This document shows, piece by piece, positions 1 through 11,200 of a DNA stretch of 32,491 nt (its first letter is position 1; every line of letters begins with the position of its first letter). The notes below the pieces were generated by a model, which had not been told where the DNA came from, ran no database searches, and saw only the letters and a program-made list of their open reading frames with translations. The translations under genes and the position numbers were made by a program. The stretch comes from an uncultured Bacteroides sp. (GTDB lineage: Bacteria; Bacteroidota; Bacteroidia; Bacteroidales; Bacteroidaceae), in NCBI GenBank assembly GCA_947574505.1, contig CANPJW010000033.1, positions 1-32,491 on the forward strand, read 5' to 3'.

Positions 1-31
1 ATTATTAATCAAATAAATAACAAGTAAAGCT

Positions 32-1216
32 ATGGCTAAAGAGAAATTTGAACGTTCGAAACCGCACGTTAACATTGGTACTATCGGTCACGTTGACCAC
101 GGTAAAACCACTTTGACTGCTGCTATCACTACTGTGTTGGCTAAAAAAGGTCTTTCAGAATTGCGTTCTTTCGATTCTATCGACAACGCTCCTGAAGAAA
201 AAGAAAGAGGTATTACTATCAATACTTCTCACGTAGAATATCAAACTGCAAATCGTCACTATGCTCACGTTGACTGTCCGGGTCACGCCGACTATGTAAA
301 AAACATGGTTACAGGTGCTGCTCAGATGGATGGCGCAATTATTGTTTGTGCTGCAACTGATGGTCCGATGCCTCAGACTCGTGAACACATCCTGTTGGCT
401 CGTCAGGTAAACGTACCTCGTTTGGTTGTTTTCTTGAACAAGTGTGATATGGTTGATGATGAAGAAATGTTGGAATTGGTAGAAATGGAAATGCGTGAAT
501 TGCTTTCATTCTATGATTTCGATGGCGATAATACTCCTATTATTCGTGGTTCTGCATTAGGTGCTTTGAATGGTGTTCCTCAATGGGAAGATAAAGTAAT
601 GGAGTTGATGGATGCAGTTGATACTTGGATTCCATTGCCTCCGCGTGATATTGATAAACCTTTCTTGATGCCTGTTGAAGACGTGTTCTCTATCACTGGT
701 CGTGGTACTGTTGCTACAGGTCGTATCGAAGCTGGTATTATCCATGTAGGTGACGAAGTTGAAATTCTTGGTTTGGGTGAAGATAAGAAATCAGTTGTTA
801 CTGGCGTTGAAATGTTCCGTAAATTATTGGATCAAGGTGAAGCTGGTGATAATGTTGGTTTGTTGTTGCGTGGTATCGACAAAAACGAAATCAAACGTGG
901 TATGATTTTGTGTAAGCCGGGTCAGGTTAAGGCTCACTCTAAGTTCAAAGCTGAGGTTTATATCTTGAAGAAAGAAGAAGGTGGTCGTCATACTCCGTTC
1001 CATAACAAGTATCGTCCTCAGTTCTACTTGCGTACTATGGACTGTACAGGTGAAATCACTTTGCCGGAAGGAACTGAAATGGTAATGCCGGGTGATAACG
1101 TAACTATCACAGTTGAGTTGATCTACCCAGTAGCATTGAACCCAGGTCTTCGTTTCGCTATCCGCGAAGGTGGACGTACGGTAGGTGCTGGTCAGATTAC
1201 AGAAATTCTTGACTAA
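32..1216 (+). CDS. tuf: Elongation factor Tu
   Basis: EF-Tu is the GTPase that carries aminoacyl-tRNA to the ribosomal A site. The 394-residue length equals the usual bacterial length. Visible GTPase motifs are GHVDHGKT (19-26), the switch I RGITI (59-63), DCPGH (81-85), NKCD (136-139) and SAL (174-176), followed by the two beta-barrel domains. The start is the first ATG, with the purine-rich stretch AGTAAAG just upstream and no strong Shine-Dalgarno site. It heads the tRNA-Trp/secE/nusG cluster rather than following fusA as in many bacteria. Only 31 nt lie upstream in the window, so its promoter is not visible. Identification is certain. Confidence 0.99.
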   Translation: MAKEKFERSKPHVNIGTIGHVDHGKTTLTAAITTVLAKKGLSELRSFDSIDNAPEEKERGITINTSHVEYQTANRHYAHVDCPGHADYVKNMVTGAAQMDGAIIVCAATDGPMPQTREHILLARQVNVPRLVVFLNKCDMVDDEEMLELVEMEMRELLSFYDFDGDNTPIIRGSALGALNGVPQWEDKVMELMDAVDTWIPLPPRDIDKPFLMPVEDVFSITGRGTVATGRIEAGIIHVGDEVEILGLGEDKKSVVTGVEMFRKLLDQGEAGDNVGLLLRGIDKNEIKRGMILCKPGQVKAHSKFKAEVYILKKEEGGRHTPFHNKYRPQFYLRTMDCTGEITLPEGTEMVMPGDNVTITVELIYPVALNPGLRFAIREGGRTVGAGQITEILD

Positions 1217-1228
1217 TACACAATAATT

Positions 1229-1261
1229 AATCAGTTCTCGGTCTTGTATCGGGAACTGATT
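1229..1261 (+). other. Hairpin between tuf and tRNA-Trp
   Basis: AATCAGTTC (1229-1237) pairs perfectly with GAACTGATT (1253-1261), and the inner bases extend the stem to about 14 bp with two G-U pairs around a five-base loop. No T-tract follows and the tRNA starts nine bases later. It may be a processing signal, or an attenuator separating abundant tuf mRNA from downstream transcription, rather than a classical terminator. Function is inferred. Confidence 0.55.
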
Positions 1262-1269
1262 ATGTACAC

Positions 1270-1342
1270 ACGGGAGTAGCTCAGTTGGTAGAGCACCGGT
1301 CTCCAAAACCGGGTGTCGGGAGTTCGAGCCTCTCCTCCCGTG
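1270..1342 (+). tRNA. trnW: tRNA-Trp (anticodon CCA)
   Basis: The full cloverleaf can be folded by eye. The acceptor stem is ACGGGAG/CTCCCGT, the D stem GCTC/GAGC, the anticodon stem CCGGT/ACCGG with loop CTCCAAA (anticodon CCA at 1303-1305), the variable loop GTGTC, and the T arm GGGAG/CTCTC with loop TTCGAGC. The discriminator base is G at 1342. The 3' CCA is not encoded, so it must be added after transcription. Its place between tuf and secE implies co-transcription and release by RNase P and 3' processing. Confidence 0.98.
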
Positions 1343-1358
1343 CTAAACTTGAAAGAAT

Positions 1359-1553
1359 ATGTTTCAGAAAGTAGCAAATTATTGTAAAGAATCTTATGAC
1401 GAATTAGTCCATAAAGTATCATGGCCTACTCGTAAAGAACTTTCTAGTAGCGCAGTGGTTGTTTTATATGCTTCCCTACTCATTGCGCTAGTTGTTTTTC
1501 TTATGGATTCAGCCTTCCAGTTTGTAATGGAGGATATTATCTATCCGCACTAA
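1359..1553 (+). CDS. secE: Preprotein translocase subunit SecE
   Basis: A small essential partner of SecY in the protein-export channel of the inner membrane. The protein is 64 residues, the short single-helix form. It shows the conserved amphipathic segment VSWPTRKEL (20-28) followed by one hydrophobic helix at about 31-50. The start ATG lies 16 nt after the tRNA, so translation begins on the processed downstream mRNA. It is followed directly by nusG, the near-universal secE-nusG pair. Confidence 0.97.
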   Translation: MFQKVANYCKESYDELVHKVSWPTRKELSSSAVVVLYASLLIALVVFLMDSAFQFVMEDIIYPH

Positions 1554-1566
1554 TTAATTGAATAAA

Positions 1567-2109
1567 ATGTCTGAGATTGAAAAAAAGTGGTACGTATTAC
1601 GTGCTGTTAGTGGAAAAGAAAGCAAGGTTAAGGAGTATCTTGATGCTGACATTAAGAACAGTGATCTTAGCGAGTATGTGTCTCAGGTGTTGATTCCTAC
1701 CGAGAAAGTGTATCAGGTTCGCAATGGTAAGAAAATTGTGAAAGAAAGAAGTTATCTTCCCGGATACGTTTTAGTCGAGGCCGCTTTGGTCGGTGAGGTT
1801 GCTCATCATTTGAGAAACACCCCGAATGTAATCGGTTTCTTGGGAGGTTCCGAAAATCCGGTTCCTTTGAGACAATCGGAAGTGAATCGTATACTTGGTA
1901 CGGTGGATGAACTTCAGGAAGGTGGTGAGGAACTTAATGTACCTTATACCGTAGGAGAAACAGTGAAAGTTACCGTTGGACCGTTCAGTGGCTTCAGTGG
2001 TCTCATTGAAGAGGTGAATACCGAAAAACGGAAGTTGAAGGTTATGGTTAAGATCTTCGGACGTAAAACTCCGCTGGAACTTGGCTTTATGGATGTCGAG
2101 AAAGAATAA
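1567..2109 (+). CDS. nusG: Transcription termination/antitermination factor NusG
   Basis: NusG binds RNA polymerase at the beta' clamp and couples transcription to Rho or to the leading ribosome through S10. The 180-residue product has the N-terminal NGN domain (WYVLRA near the start, then the YLPGYVLVE strand) and a C-terminal KOW domain (GETVKVTVGPFSGFSG onward). The reading frame is open from a TTG at 1558, but the ATG at 1567 gives the normal MSEIEKKWYVL start and is preferred. It lies 13 nt after secE and is co-transcribed with it. Confidence 0.96.
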   Translation: MSEIEKKWYVLRAVSGKESKVKEYLDADIKNSDLSEYVSQVLIPTEKVYQVRNGKKIVKERSYLPGYVLVEAALVGEVAHHLRNTPNVIGFLGGSENPVPLRQSEVNRILGTVDELQEGGEELNVPYTVGETVKVTVGPFSGFSGLIEEVNTEKRKLKVMVKIFGRKTPLELGFMDVEKE

Positions 2110-2169
2110 TGCATTCTGTTACGTGCATTGGACTTTCGCTATAATTAATATATAAAAATTAGAAACAAA

Positions 2170-2613
2170 ATGGCTAAAGAAGTTGCTGGACTAATCAAAT
2201 TACAGATTAAAGGAGGCGCTGCAAATCCATCACCTCCCGTTGGACCTGCTTTGGGTTCTAAGGGTATTAATATCATGGAATTTTGCAAGCAATTCAATGC
2301 CAGAACCCAGGACAAAGCAGGTAAGATTTTACCTGTAATCATTACCTACTACGCAGATAAGTCTTTTGATTTTGTTATCAAGACTCCTCCCGTAGCTATT
2401 CAATTGCTTGAATTGGCTAAGATTAAGAGTGGTTCTGCTGAGCCTAACCGTAAGAAGGTTGCCGAAATTACTTGGGAACAAGTTCGTACGATTGCTCAGG
2501 ACAAAATGGTTGACTTGAACTGCTTCACTATCGAGTCTGCTATGACTATGGTAGCTGGTACAGCTAGAAGTATGGGTATCGCTGTAAAAGGGGAATTCCC
2601 GGGTAATAACTAA
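2170..2613 (+). CDS. rplK: 50S ribosomal protein L11 (uL11)
   Basis: L11 forms the GTPase-associated centre with 23S rRNA and is the site sensed by thiostrepton and the stringent factor RelA. The 147 residues cover the N-terminal domain with the signature PPVGPALG (22-29, including the thiostrepton-contact prolines) and the C-terminal rRNA-binding domain. It is preceded by a 60-nt spacer after nusG and followed 15 nt later by rplA, the standard L11-L1 pair. Confidence 0.98.
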   Translation: MAKEVAGLIKLQIKGGAANPSPPVGPALGSKGINIMEFCKQFNARTQDKAGKILPVIITYYADKSFDFVIKTPPVAIQLLELAKIKSGSAEPNRKKVAEITWEQVRTIAQDKMVDLNCFTIESAMTMVAGTARSMGIAVKGEFPGNN

Positions 2614-2628
2614 TAAACTTCAATTATA

Positions 2629-3327
2629 ATGGGTAAACTGACAAAAAATCAAAAGTTGGCTGCAGAAAAAATTGAAGCAGGGAAAGCATACTCACTGAAA
2701 GAAGCTGCACAGTTAGTTAAAGATATTACTTTTTCTAAGTTTGATGCTTCATTAGATATTGACGTACGTTTAGGTGTAGACCCTCGTAAAGCTAACCAGA
2801 TGGTTCGTGGTGTAGTTTCATTGCCTCACGGAACAGGTAAGCAAGTGCGTGTTTTGGTTCTGTGTACACCTGATGCTGAAGCTGCTGCAAAAGAAGCTGG
2901 TGCTGACTATGTTGGTCTTGATGAATATATTGAAAAGATCAAAGGTGGATGGACTGATATTGATGTAATCATTACAATGCCGTCTATCATGGGTAAGATC
3001 GGTGCTTTGGGTCGTGTTCTTGGTCCTCGTGGATTAATGCCGAATCCGAAGAGTGGTACTGTAACTATGGATGTAGCTAAGGCTGTTAAGGAAGTTAAGC
3101 AAGGTAAGATTGACTTTAAGGTTGATAAGAGCGGTATCGTTCATACTTCAATTGGCAAGGTTTCTTTCACTGCAGATCAGATTCGTGATAATGCGAAAGA
3201 ATTTATCGCTACTATCATTAAATTGAAACCAAGTTCAGCTAAGGGTACTTATATTAAGAGTATTTATCTTTCAAGTACTATGAGTAAGGGTATCAAGATT
3301 GATCCCAAAACTGTAGAAGAAAACTAA
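2629..3327 (+). CDS. rplA: 50S ribosomal protein L1 (uL1)
   Basis: L1 forms the mobile stalk next to the E site and helps deacylated tRNA leave. At 232 residues it has the usual bacterial length, and the family segment [17 protein letters not shown] lies near the middle. In many bacteria L1 represses its own rplKA mRNA. The spacer before rplK contains only a weak hairpin here, so I do not assert that control. It ends 15 nt before rplJ. Confidence 0.98.
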   Translation: MGKLTKNQKLAAEKIEAGKAYSLKEAAQLVKDITFSKFDASLDIDVRLGVDPRKANQMVRGVVSLPHGTGKQVRVLVLCTPDAEAAAKEAGADYVGLDEYIEKIKGGWTDIDVIITMPSIMGKIGALGRVLGPRGLMPNPKSGTVTMDVAKAVKEVKQGKIDFKVDKSGIVHTSIGKVSFTADQIRDNAKEFIATIIKLKPSSAKGTYIKSIYLSSTMSKGIKIDPKTVEEN

Positions 3328-3331
3328 CAAT

Positions 3332-3338
3332 AAGGAGG
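3332..3338 (+). promoter_or_regulatory. Strong Shine-Dalgarno site of rplJ
   Basis: AAGGAGG sits four bases before the rplJ ATG at 3343. A perfect anti-16S match is unusual in Bacteroidota, where most starts, including those nearby, have only A-rich leaders. It fixes the rplJ start and may mark a gene whose initiation rate is tuned separately. Confidence 0.85.
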
Positions 3339-3342
3339 AATC

Positions 3343-3861
3343 ATGAGAAAGGAAGATAAAGGCGTTATTATTGGTCAGTTGGCTGAAACCGTTAAGCAAT
3401 ACGGACATTTCTATTTGGTTGACACAACTGCTATGGATGCAGCTAAGACAAGTGAACTGAGAAGAAAATGTTTCAAAGCAGGTATTAAGCTGGTTGTTGT
3501 GAAGAATTCTTTGCTTCACAAAGCTCTGATGAGCATGGAAGGTGTTGATTTCTCTCCGTTGTTCGATTCTTTAAAAGGTACAACTTCAGTAATGTTTAGC
3601 GAAGTAGCTAACGCTCCTGCAAAGTTGTTGAAAGAATACAAAGAGGAAATTCCTGCATTGAAAGCAGCTTATGCTGAAGAAGGTTTCTATGTAGGTGCTA
3701 ATCAACTGGATGCTCTTTGCAACATTAAGAGTAAGAATGAAGTTATTGCTGATATTATTGCATTGCTGCAATCACCGGCGAAAAATGTTATTTCTGCTCT
3801 TCAATCAGGTGGTAACACCATTCATGGAGTTCTTAAGACTCTGGGCGAACGTGCCGAATAA
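3343..3861 (+). CDS. rplJ: 50S ribosomal protein L10 (uL10)
   Basis: L10 anchors the L7/L12 dimers to the base of the ribosomal stalk. The protein is 172 residues, with an N-terminal rRNA-binding domain and a C-terminal helix that binds L12. The start is fixed by AAGGAGG four bases upstream. The spacer to rplA is only 15 nt, so any L10-binding autoregulatory leader would have to lie within rplA or be absent. It is followed by rplL after 46 nt. Confidence 0.98.
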   Translation: MRKEDKGVIIGQLAETVKQYGHFYLVDTTAMDAAKTSELRRKCFKAGIKLVVVKNSLLHKALMSMEGVDFSPLFDSLKGTTSVMFSEVANAPAKLLKEYKEEIPALKAAYAEEGFYVGANQLDALCNIKSKNEVIADIIALLQSPAKNVISALQSGGNTIHGVLKTLGERAE

Positions 3862-3907
3862 TCAATTTTATAATCAATTAGTAACAAACAATTAAAATCA
3901 TACAAAA

Positions 3908-4282
3908 ATGGCAGATTTGAAAGCTTTTGCAGAACAATTAGTTAACTTGACAGTAAAAGAAGTTAATGAACTTGCAACTATCCTTAAAGAAGAATACGGT
4001 ATTGAACCTGCTGCTGCAGCTGTAGCTGTTGCTGCTGGTCCTGCTGCTGGTGCAGCTGCTGCTGAAGAAAAAACATCTTTTGATGTAGTTTTGAAGAGCG
4101 CTGGTGCTGCAAAATTGCAGGTTGTTAAAGCCGTTAAAGAAGCATGTGGTCTTGGCTTGAAAGAAGCTAAAGACATGGTAGACGGTGCTCCTAGCACAGT
4201 AAAAGAAGGCTTGGCTAAAGACGAAGCTGAATCACTGAAGAAAACTTTGGAAGAAGCTGGAGCTGAAGTTGAGCTTAAATAA
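3908..4282 (+). CDS. rplL: 50S ribosomal protein L7/L12 (bL12)
   Basis: The multicopy stalk protein that recruits and stimulates the GTPase factors EF-Tu, EF-G and IF2. Its 124 residues show an N-terminal dimerisation helix pair (1-32), a flexible Ala/Gly-rich hinge (about 35-53) and a C-terminal factor-binding domain with [12 protein letters not shown] (81-92). A two-hairpin element follows the stop codon directly, which is expected to let L12 be made in excess over RNA polymerase beta. Confidence 0.98.
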   Translation: MADLKAFAEQLVNLTVKEVNELATILKEEYGIEPAAAAVAVAAGPAAGAAAAEEKTSFDVVLKSAGAAKLQVVKAVKEACGLGLKEAKDMVDGAPSTVKEGLAKDEAESLKKTLEEAGAEVELK

Positions 4283-4345
4283 TATTAGCCTGAGTATCAG
4301 GTAATACGGTTAGGAATCCTCTGGTAGAGGATTCTTAACCTTTTT
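4283..4345 (+). terminator. Tandem-hairpin attenuator between rplL and rpoB
   Basis: Hairpin 1 (4283-4306) pairs TATTA(G)CCTGA with TCAGGTAATA, leaving one bulged G and a three-base loop. Hairpin 2 (4308-4340) pairs GGTTAGGAATCCTCT with AGAGGATTCTTAACC, a 15-bp stem with one G-U, and is followed by TTTTT (4341-4345). It has all the parts of an intrinsic terminator, yet rpoB follows with no recognisable promoter, so partial readthrough is likely. Escherichia coli has a known partial terminator at the same position. Confidence 0.85.
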
Positions 4346-4384
4346 GTGTCTATATTATTATTAAGTTCTACAAAATATTAACAA

Positions 4385-7300
4385 ATGTCTTCAAATACTG
4401 AAAATCAAAGAGTTAATTTTGCTTCCATCAAGAATCCGATGAAGTATCCGGATTTCTTGGAAGTGCAATTGAAGTCATTCCAAGACTTTTTACAGTTGGA
4501 TACCCCGCCCGAAAAGCGTAAGAATGACGGGCTGTATAAGGTGTTCGCTGAAAACTTCCCTATTGCTGACACTCGTAATAACTTTGTCCTTGAATTCTTG
4601 GACTATTACATTGATCCGCCTCACTATTCAATAGACGAGTGTTTGGAGCGCGGGCTCACATACAGCGTGCCTTTGAAAGCAAAACTGAAGTTGTATTGTA
4701 CTGATCCTGATCATGAAGATTTCGATACGGTTATTCAGGATGTTTATCTGGGTCCTATTCCGTATATGACTCCGAAAGGAACTTTTGTTATTAATGGTGC
4801 TGAGCGTGTAGTTGTTTCTCAGTTGCACCGTTCTCCGGGCGTGTTCTTTGGTCAGAGCGTACATGCTAACGGTACTAAATTGTACTCTGCCCGTATTATT
4901 CCATTCAAAGGTTCATGGATCGAATTCGCTACAGATATTAACAATGTAATGTATGCGTATATCGACCGTAAAAAGAAATTGCCTGTTACTACTCTGTTAA
5001 GAGCTGTAGGTTTTGAAAATGATAAAGATATCCTCGAAATCTTCAATTTGGCTGAAGACGTTAAGGTTAATAAGACTAACTTGAAGAAAGTCGTAGGAAG
5101 AAAACTCGCTGCTCGTGTTTTAAAAACATGGACAGAAGATTTCGTAGATGAAGACACAGGTGAAGTTGTTTCTATTGAACGTAATGAGGTTATTATCGAC
5201 CGTGAAACTGTGATTGAAGAGGATCATATCGATGAAATTATAGACTCAGGCGTTCAGAATATCCTTGTTCACAAGGAAGAAGCGAATTCATCCGACTACT
5301 CTATTATATTTAATACCCTTCAGAAAGACCCGAGCAACTCTGAAAAAGAGGCTGTACTTTACATTTACCGTCAGTTGCGTAATGCAGATCCGGCTGATGA
5401 TGCCAGTGCTCGTGAGGTTATCAATAACCTGTTCTTCTCTGAAAAAAGATATGACCTTGGCGAGGTAGGACGTTACAGAATCAACAAAAAGTTGGGACTG
5501 ACTACGGACATGGATGTGAAGGTATTGACAAAACAAGATATTATTGAAATCATTAAGTATCTGATTGAGCTGATTAACTCTAAAGCGGATGTTGATGATA
5601 TTGACCACTTGAGTAACCGTCGTGTACGTACTGTAGGAGAACAGTTGTCCAATCAATTTGCGATTGGTCTGGCACGTATGTCTCGTACCATCCGTGAGCG
5701 TATGAATGTGCGTGACAATGAAGTGTTTACTCCGATTGATTTGATTAATGCGAAGACTATTTCTTCTGTTATCAATTCATTCTTTGGAACAAATGCTTTG
5801 TCGCAGTTCATGGATCAAACTAATCCATTGGCTGAAATCACTCACAAGCGTCGTTTGTCAGCGTTAGGACCTGGTGGTCTGTCACGTGAACGTGCTGGTT
5901 TTGAGGTTCGTGACGTACACTATACTCATTATGGTCGTTTGTGTCCGATTGAAACTCCTGAAGGTCCGAATATCGGTTTGATTTCTTCTTTGTGTGTGTA
6001 TGCTAAGATTAATGAACTTGGCTTTATTTCAACTCCTTATCGTAAAGTAGCTGATGGTAAGGTGGATATATCTGATGAAGGTATTGAATATCTGACAGCC
6101 GAAGAGGAAGAGGATAAGATAATCGCTCAGGGTAATGCTCCATTGGATGATGAAGGCAAATTTGTTCGTGAGAAAGTAAAAGCTCGTCGTGATGCTGATT
6201 ATCCTGTTGTTACTCCTGACCAGGTAGAGTTGATGGATGTTTCTCCACAGCAGATTGCTTCTATCGCTGCTTCTTTGATTCCGTTCTTGGAACATGACGA
6301 TGCTAACCGTGCATTGATGGGATCAAACATGATGCGCCAGGCAGTTCCTTTGTTGCGTACAGAGGCTCCTATTGTAGGTACAGGTATTGAAAAACAGTTG
6401 GTTGAAGACTCTCGTACTCAGATTGCAGCAGAGGGTGATGGTGTTGTAGAATATGTCGATGCAACAACTATTCGTATCTTGTATGACAGAAATGAAGATG
6501 AAGAATTTGTAAGCTTTGAACCTGCTTTGAAGGAATACAGAATTCCTAAATTCCGTAAGACTAATCAGAGCATGACCATTGACCTCCGTCCTACTTGTGA
6601 TAAAGGACAGCGTGTGAAGAAGGGTGATATCCTGACTGAAGGATATTCAACTCAGGGTGGTGAGCTTGCATTGGGTAAAAACCTGTTGGTGGCTTATATG
6701 CCTTGGAAAGGTTATAACTACGAGGATGCTATTGTATTGAATGAACGCGTTGTACGTGAGGACTTGCTGACTTCTGTACACGTTGATGAATATATTTTGG
6801 AGGTCCGCGAAACGAAACGCGGTATGGAAGAATTAACTTCTGATATTCCTAACGTGAGTGAAGAAGCTACTAAAGATTTGGATGAAAACGGTATTGTACG
6901 TGTAGGTGCACGTATCGAACCGGGTGATATCCTGATTGGTAAGATTACTCCGAAAGGTGAATCAGATCCTTCTCCGGAAGAAAAATTGCTTCGTGCTATT
7001 TTCGGTGATAAGGCAGGTGATGTGAAGGATGCTTCATTGAAAGCTTCTCCGTCATTACGTGGTGTCGTTATTGACAAGAAGTTGTTCTCACGTGTTATCA
7101 AGAGCAGAAGTGAGAAGAATGCCGATAAGGCTATTCTGCCTAAACTGAATGATGAATTCGAAGAAAAGGCAGCAAAACTGAAAGATATCTTGATTGAGAA
7201 ACTATTGGTTTTGACTAATGGTAAGGTTTCCCAAGGAGTGAAAGATTATTTGGGAACGGAAGTTATTGCCAAGGGGGCGAAGTTCACCAAACGCGATTTG

Positions 7301-8197
7301 GAATCATTGGATTATACTATTATCCAGTTGAGCAAGTGGACAGCTGATGCTCATAAGAATGACATGATTCGTGACTTGGTGATGAATTATTTGAAGAAAT
7401 ATAAAGAATTGGATGCTGAATTAAAGCGTAAGAAGTTTGCTATCACTATCGGTGATGAACTTCCTGCGGGCATTATTCAGATGGCTAAGGTTTATATTGC
7501 CAAGAAGCGTAAGATTGGTGTAGGTGATAAGATGGCGGGACGTCACGGTAACAAGGGTATTGTTTCTCGTGTGGTTCGTCAGGAAGATATGCCGTTCTTA
7601 GCAGATGGTACTCCAGTAGATATCGTATTGAATCCGTTGGGTGTGCCTTCTCGTATGAATATTGGTCAGATTTTCGAAGCCGTATTAGGTCGTGCCGGAA
7701 AAGAGTTGGGTGTGAAATTTGCTACTCCTATTTTTGACGGTGCTTCTATGGATGATTTAAATGAATGGACAGATAAAGCTGGATTGCCTCGTTATTGTAA
7801 GACTTATCTTTGTGATGGTGGTACAGGCGAACGCTTTGACCAACCTGCAACAGTGGGTGTAACTTATATGTTGAAACTAGGGCACATGGTTGAAGATAAG
7901 ATGCATGCCCGTTCTATCGGTCCGTACTCCCTTATTACTCAGCAGCCGCTTGGTGGTAAGGCACAGTTCGGTGGTCAGCGTTTCGGAGAAATGGAAGTTT
8001 GGGCGCTTGAAGCATTCGGCGCAGCACATATCTTACAGGAAATCCTGACCATTAAGTCTGATGACGTTGTAGGACGCTCAAAGGCTTACGAAGCTATTGT
8101 GAAAGGTGAACCTATGCCAACTCCGGGTATCCCCGAATCTCTGAATGTATTGTTACACGAACTGAGAGGTCTTGGCTTGAGTATCAACCTTGAATAA
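4385..8197 (+). CDS. rpoB: RNA polymerase subunit beta
   Basis: Beta forms half of the RNA polymerase active-site cleft and contains the rifampicin pocket. Length is 1270 residues, shorter than the 1342 of E. coli because lineage inserts differ. The rifampicin region runs from about S473 to L494 and keeps the sensitive residues Q474, D477, H487 and S492 (E. coli Q513, D516, H526, S531). The GRHGNKG active-site segment is at 1052-1058, and the C-terminal [14 protein letters not shown] segment contacts beta'. It lies downstream of the rplL attenuator and 38 nt before rpoC. Confidence 0.99.
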   Translation: MSSNTENQRVNFASIKNPMKYPDFLEVQLKSFQDFLQLDTPPEKRKNDGLYKVFAENFPIADTRNNFVLEFLDYYIDPPHYSIDECLERGLTYSVPLKAKLKLYCTDPDHEDFDTVIQDVYLGPIPYMTPKGTFVINGAERVVVSQLHRSPGVFFGQSVHANGTKLYSARIIPFKGSWIEFATDINNVMYAYIDRKKKLPVTTLLRAVGFENDKDILEIFNLAEDVKVNKTNLKKVVGRKLAARVLKTWTEDFVDEDTGEVVSIERNEVIIDRETVIEEDHIDEIIDSGVQNILVHKEEANSSDYSIIFNTLQKDPSNSEKEAVLYIYRQLRNADPADDASAREVINNLFFSEKRYDLGEVGRYRINKKLGLTTDMDVKVLTKQDIIEIIKYLIELINSKADVDDIDHLSNRRVRTVGEQLSNQFAIGLARMSRTIRERMNVRDNEVFTPIDLINAKTISSVINSFFGTNALSQFMDQTNPLAEITHKRRLSALGPGGLSRERAGFEVRDVHYTHYGRLCPIETPEGPNIGLISSLCVYAKINELGFISTPYRKVADGKVDISDEGIEYLTAEEEEDKIIAQGNAPLDDEGKFVREKVKARRDADYPVVTPDQVELMDVSPQQIASIAASLIPFLEHDDANRALMGSNMMRQAVPLLRTEAPIVGTGIEKQLVEDSRTQIAAEGDGVVEYVDATTIRILYDRNEDEEFVSFEPALKEYRIPKFRKTNQSMTIDLRPTCDKGQRVKKGDILTEGYSTQGGELALGKNLLVAYMPWKGYNYEDAIVLNERVVREDLLTSVHVDEYILEVRETKRGMEELTSDIPNVSEEATKDLDENGIVRVGARIEPGDILIGKITPKGESDPSPEEKLLRAIFGDKAGDVKDASLKASPSLRGVVIDKKLFSRVIKSRSEKNADKAILPKLNDEFEEKAAKLKDILIEKLLVLTNGKVSQGVKDYLGTEVIAKGAKFTKRDLESLDYTIIQLSKWTADAHKNDMIRDLVMNYLKKYKELDAELKRKKFAITIGDELPAGIIQMAKVYIAKKRKIGVGDKMAGRHGNKGIVSRVVRQEDMPFLADGTPVDIVLNPLGVPSRMNIGQIFEAVLGRAGKELGVKFATPIFDGASMDDLNEWTDKAGLPRYCKTYLCDGGTGERFDQPATVGVTYMLKLGHMVEDKMHARSIGPYSLITQQPLGGKAQFGGQRFGEMEVWALEAFGAAHILQEILTIKSDDVVGRSKAYEAIVKGEPMPTPGIPESLNVLLHELRGLGLSINLE

Positions 8198-8235
8198 TAA
8201 AAAAATATAACTCTTTACATTATAAATAAGGAAGT

Positions 8236-11200
8236 ATGGCTTTTAGAAAAGAAACTAAGATAAAGAGTAATTTCTCGAAAATCTCAATTGGCTTGGCTTC
8301 ACCCGAAGAAATCCTTGAGAATTCGAGCGGTGAGGTGTTGAAGCCTGAAACGATCAACTACCGTACCTACAAACCGGAACGTGATGGTTTGTTCTGCGAG
8401 CGTATTTTCGGTCCGGTGAAAGATTACGAATGTCATTGCGGTAAGTACAAACGTATCCGTTATAAAGGTATTGTTTGTGACCGATGTGGCGTTGAAGTGA
8501 CTGAAAAGAAGGTCCGTCGTGAACGTATGGGACATATTCAGTTAGTTGTGCCTGTAGCGCATATCTGGTATTTTCGTTCATTGCCGAACAAGATCGGTTA
8601 TTTGTTGGGGCTGCCTACAAAGAAACTAGACGCTATTGTATATTATGAACGTTATGTGGTTATCCAGCCGGGTGTGAAGGCTGAAGATGGCATTAATAAA
8701 TATGATTTGCTTTCTGAAGAAGAGTATTTGGATATCTTGGATACACTTCCTAAAGAAAACCAATATTTGGAAGATACAGATCCGAATAAGTTTATAGCTA
8801 AGATGGGAGCAGAAGCCATTTATGATCTGCTCTCAACTTTGGATTTGGATGCTTTATCTTATGAATTACGTCATAAAGCAAGTAATGATTCTTCGCAGCA
8901 ACGTAAGAACGAGGCTTTGAAGCGTCTGCAGGTAGTTGAATCGTTCCGTGCATCTCGCGGACGTAATAAACCTGAATGGATGATTGTACGTATTGTGCCG
9001 GTTATTCCTCCTGAACTGCGTCCATTGGTTCCGTTGGATGGTGGCCGTTTCGCTACCTCTGACTTGAATGACTTGTATCGTCGTGTGATTATCCGTAACA
9101 ACCGTTTGAAGCGACTGATTGAAATCAAGGCTCCCGAAGTGATTTTGCGTAACGAAAAACGTATGTTGCAGGAGGCTGTCGATTCCTTGTTCGATAACTC
9201 ACGTAAATCAAGTGCAGTGAAGACTGACGCTAATCGTCCATTGAAATCACTGTCCGATAGCTTGAAGGGTAAGCAAGGACGTTTCCGTCAGAACTTGCTG
9301 GGTAAGCGTGTTGACTACTCTGCTCGTTCGGTTATCGTTGTTGGTCCTGAATTGAAGATGGGTGAATGTGGTATTCCTAAACTGATGGCTGCAGAGCTTT
9401 ACAAGCCGTTTATCATCCGTAAGTTGATTGAACGTGGTATTGTGAAGACTGTAAAATCTGCAAAGAAGATTGTAGACCGCAAGGAGCCTGTGATCTGGGA
9501 TATCTTGGAACATGTCATGAAAGGTCATCCTGTATTGCTGAACCGTGCGCCGACTCTGCACCGTTTGGGTATTCAGGCTTTCCAACCGCATATGATTGAA
9601 GGTAAAGCTATTCAGTTGCACCCGTTGGCTTGTACAGCGTTCAATGCCGACTTCGATGGTGACCAGATGGCGGTTCACTTGCCTTTGAGTAATGATGCGA
9701 TTCTGGAAGCACAGATGTTGATGCTTCAAGCTCATAACATTCTGAATCCTGCTAATGGTGCTCCTATTACTGTGCCTGCACAGGATATGGTACTTGGTTT
9801 GTATTATATTACCAAGCTGAGAAAAGGGGCTAAAGGTGAAGGCTTGACTTTCTACGGTCCGGAAGAGGCTTTGATTGCTTATAATGAAGGTAAAGTGGAT
9901 ATTCATGCTATCGTCAACGTAGTGGTGAAGGACTTGGACAAAGATGGCAAAATCGTAGATGTGATGATGAAAGAAACCTCCGTAGGGCGTGTGATTGTAA
10001 ATGAAATCGTTCCAGCGGAAGTGGGGTACTTGAATACCATTATTTCCAAAAAGTCTTTGCGAGATATCATTAGTGATGTTATCAAAGCTGTCGGTGTTGC
10101 ACGTGCTTGTGAATTCTTGGATGGTATTAAGAACTTAGGTTACTATATGGCGTTCAAGGGTGGTCTGTCATTCAACTTGGGTGATATTATTATCCCGAAA
10201 GAAAAAGAAGAACTGGTAAAACGTGGTAATGAGGAAGTGGAACAGATTATGATGAACTATAATATGGGTTTCATTACTGACAATGAACGTTATAACCAGG
10301 TTATCGATACATGGACTCACGTGAACAGTGACCTGTCTGATATACTTTACAAGACGATTAAGAATGATGACCAAGGCTTCAATTCAGTATTTATGATGCT
10401 TGATTCCGGGGCCCGTGGTTCTAAAGAGCAGATTCGTCAGTTGTCTGGTATGCGTGGTTTGATGGCAAAACCGCAGAAAGCCGGTGCTGAAGGCGCACAG
10501 ATTATTGAAAACCCTATTCTTTCAAACTTTAAAGAAGGTTTGTCTGTGTTAGAGTATTTTATTTCTACCCACGGTGCTCGTAAAGGTTTGGCGGATACAG
10601 CGTTGAAGACTGCTGATGCGGGATACTTGACCCGCCGTCTGGTAGACGTGTCGCATGATGTGATTATCAATGAAGAAGACTGTGGAACACTTCGTGGTTT
10701 GGTTTGTACGGCTTTGAAGAATAACGATGAAGTTATTGCTACTTTGTACGAACGTATTCTAGGACGTGTTTCTGTACATGATATCGTCCATCCTACTACT
10801 GGTAAACTGATTGTAGCCGGTGGAGAGGAGATTACAGAGGATATTGCGCAGGAAATCGAGGATTCTCCGATTGAAAGCGTTGAAATCCGTTCGGTATTAA
10901 CTTGTGAATCTAAGAAAGGGGTATGTGCTAAGTGTTATGGACGTAACTTGGCATCCAGTCGTATGGTTCAGAAAGGTGAAGCAGTCGGCGTAATCGCTGC
11001 CCAATCTATTGGTGAGCCGGGTACACAGTTGACATTGCGTACATTCCATGCCGGTGGTATCGCAGGTAATATGGCTGCTAATGCAAGCATTGTGGCCAAG
11101 AATAATGCACGTTTGGAATTCGAAGAATTGCGTACGGTAGATACGGTTGATGAAATGGGTGAGGCTGTGAAAGTGGTAGTCGGTCGTTTGGCTGAAGTCC

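Noticed and set aside
1558..1566. TTG start for nusG adding three residues
   Set aside because: The ATG at 1567 gives the standard MSEIEKKWYVL start; the TTG has no supporting site.
2108..2129. AATGCA/TGCATT hairpin between nusG and rplK as an L1-binding leader
   Set aside because: The stem is only six pairs and overlaps the nusG stop, and I could not match it to the L1 target fold.
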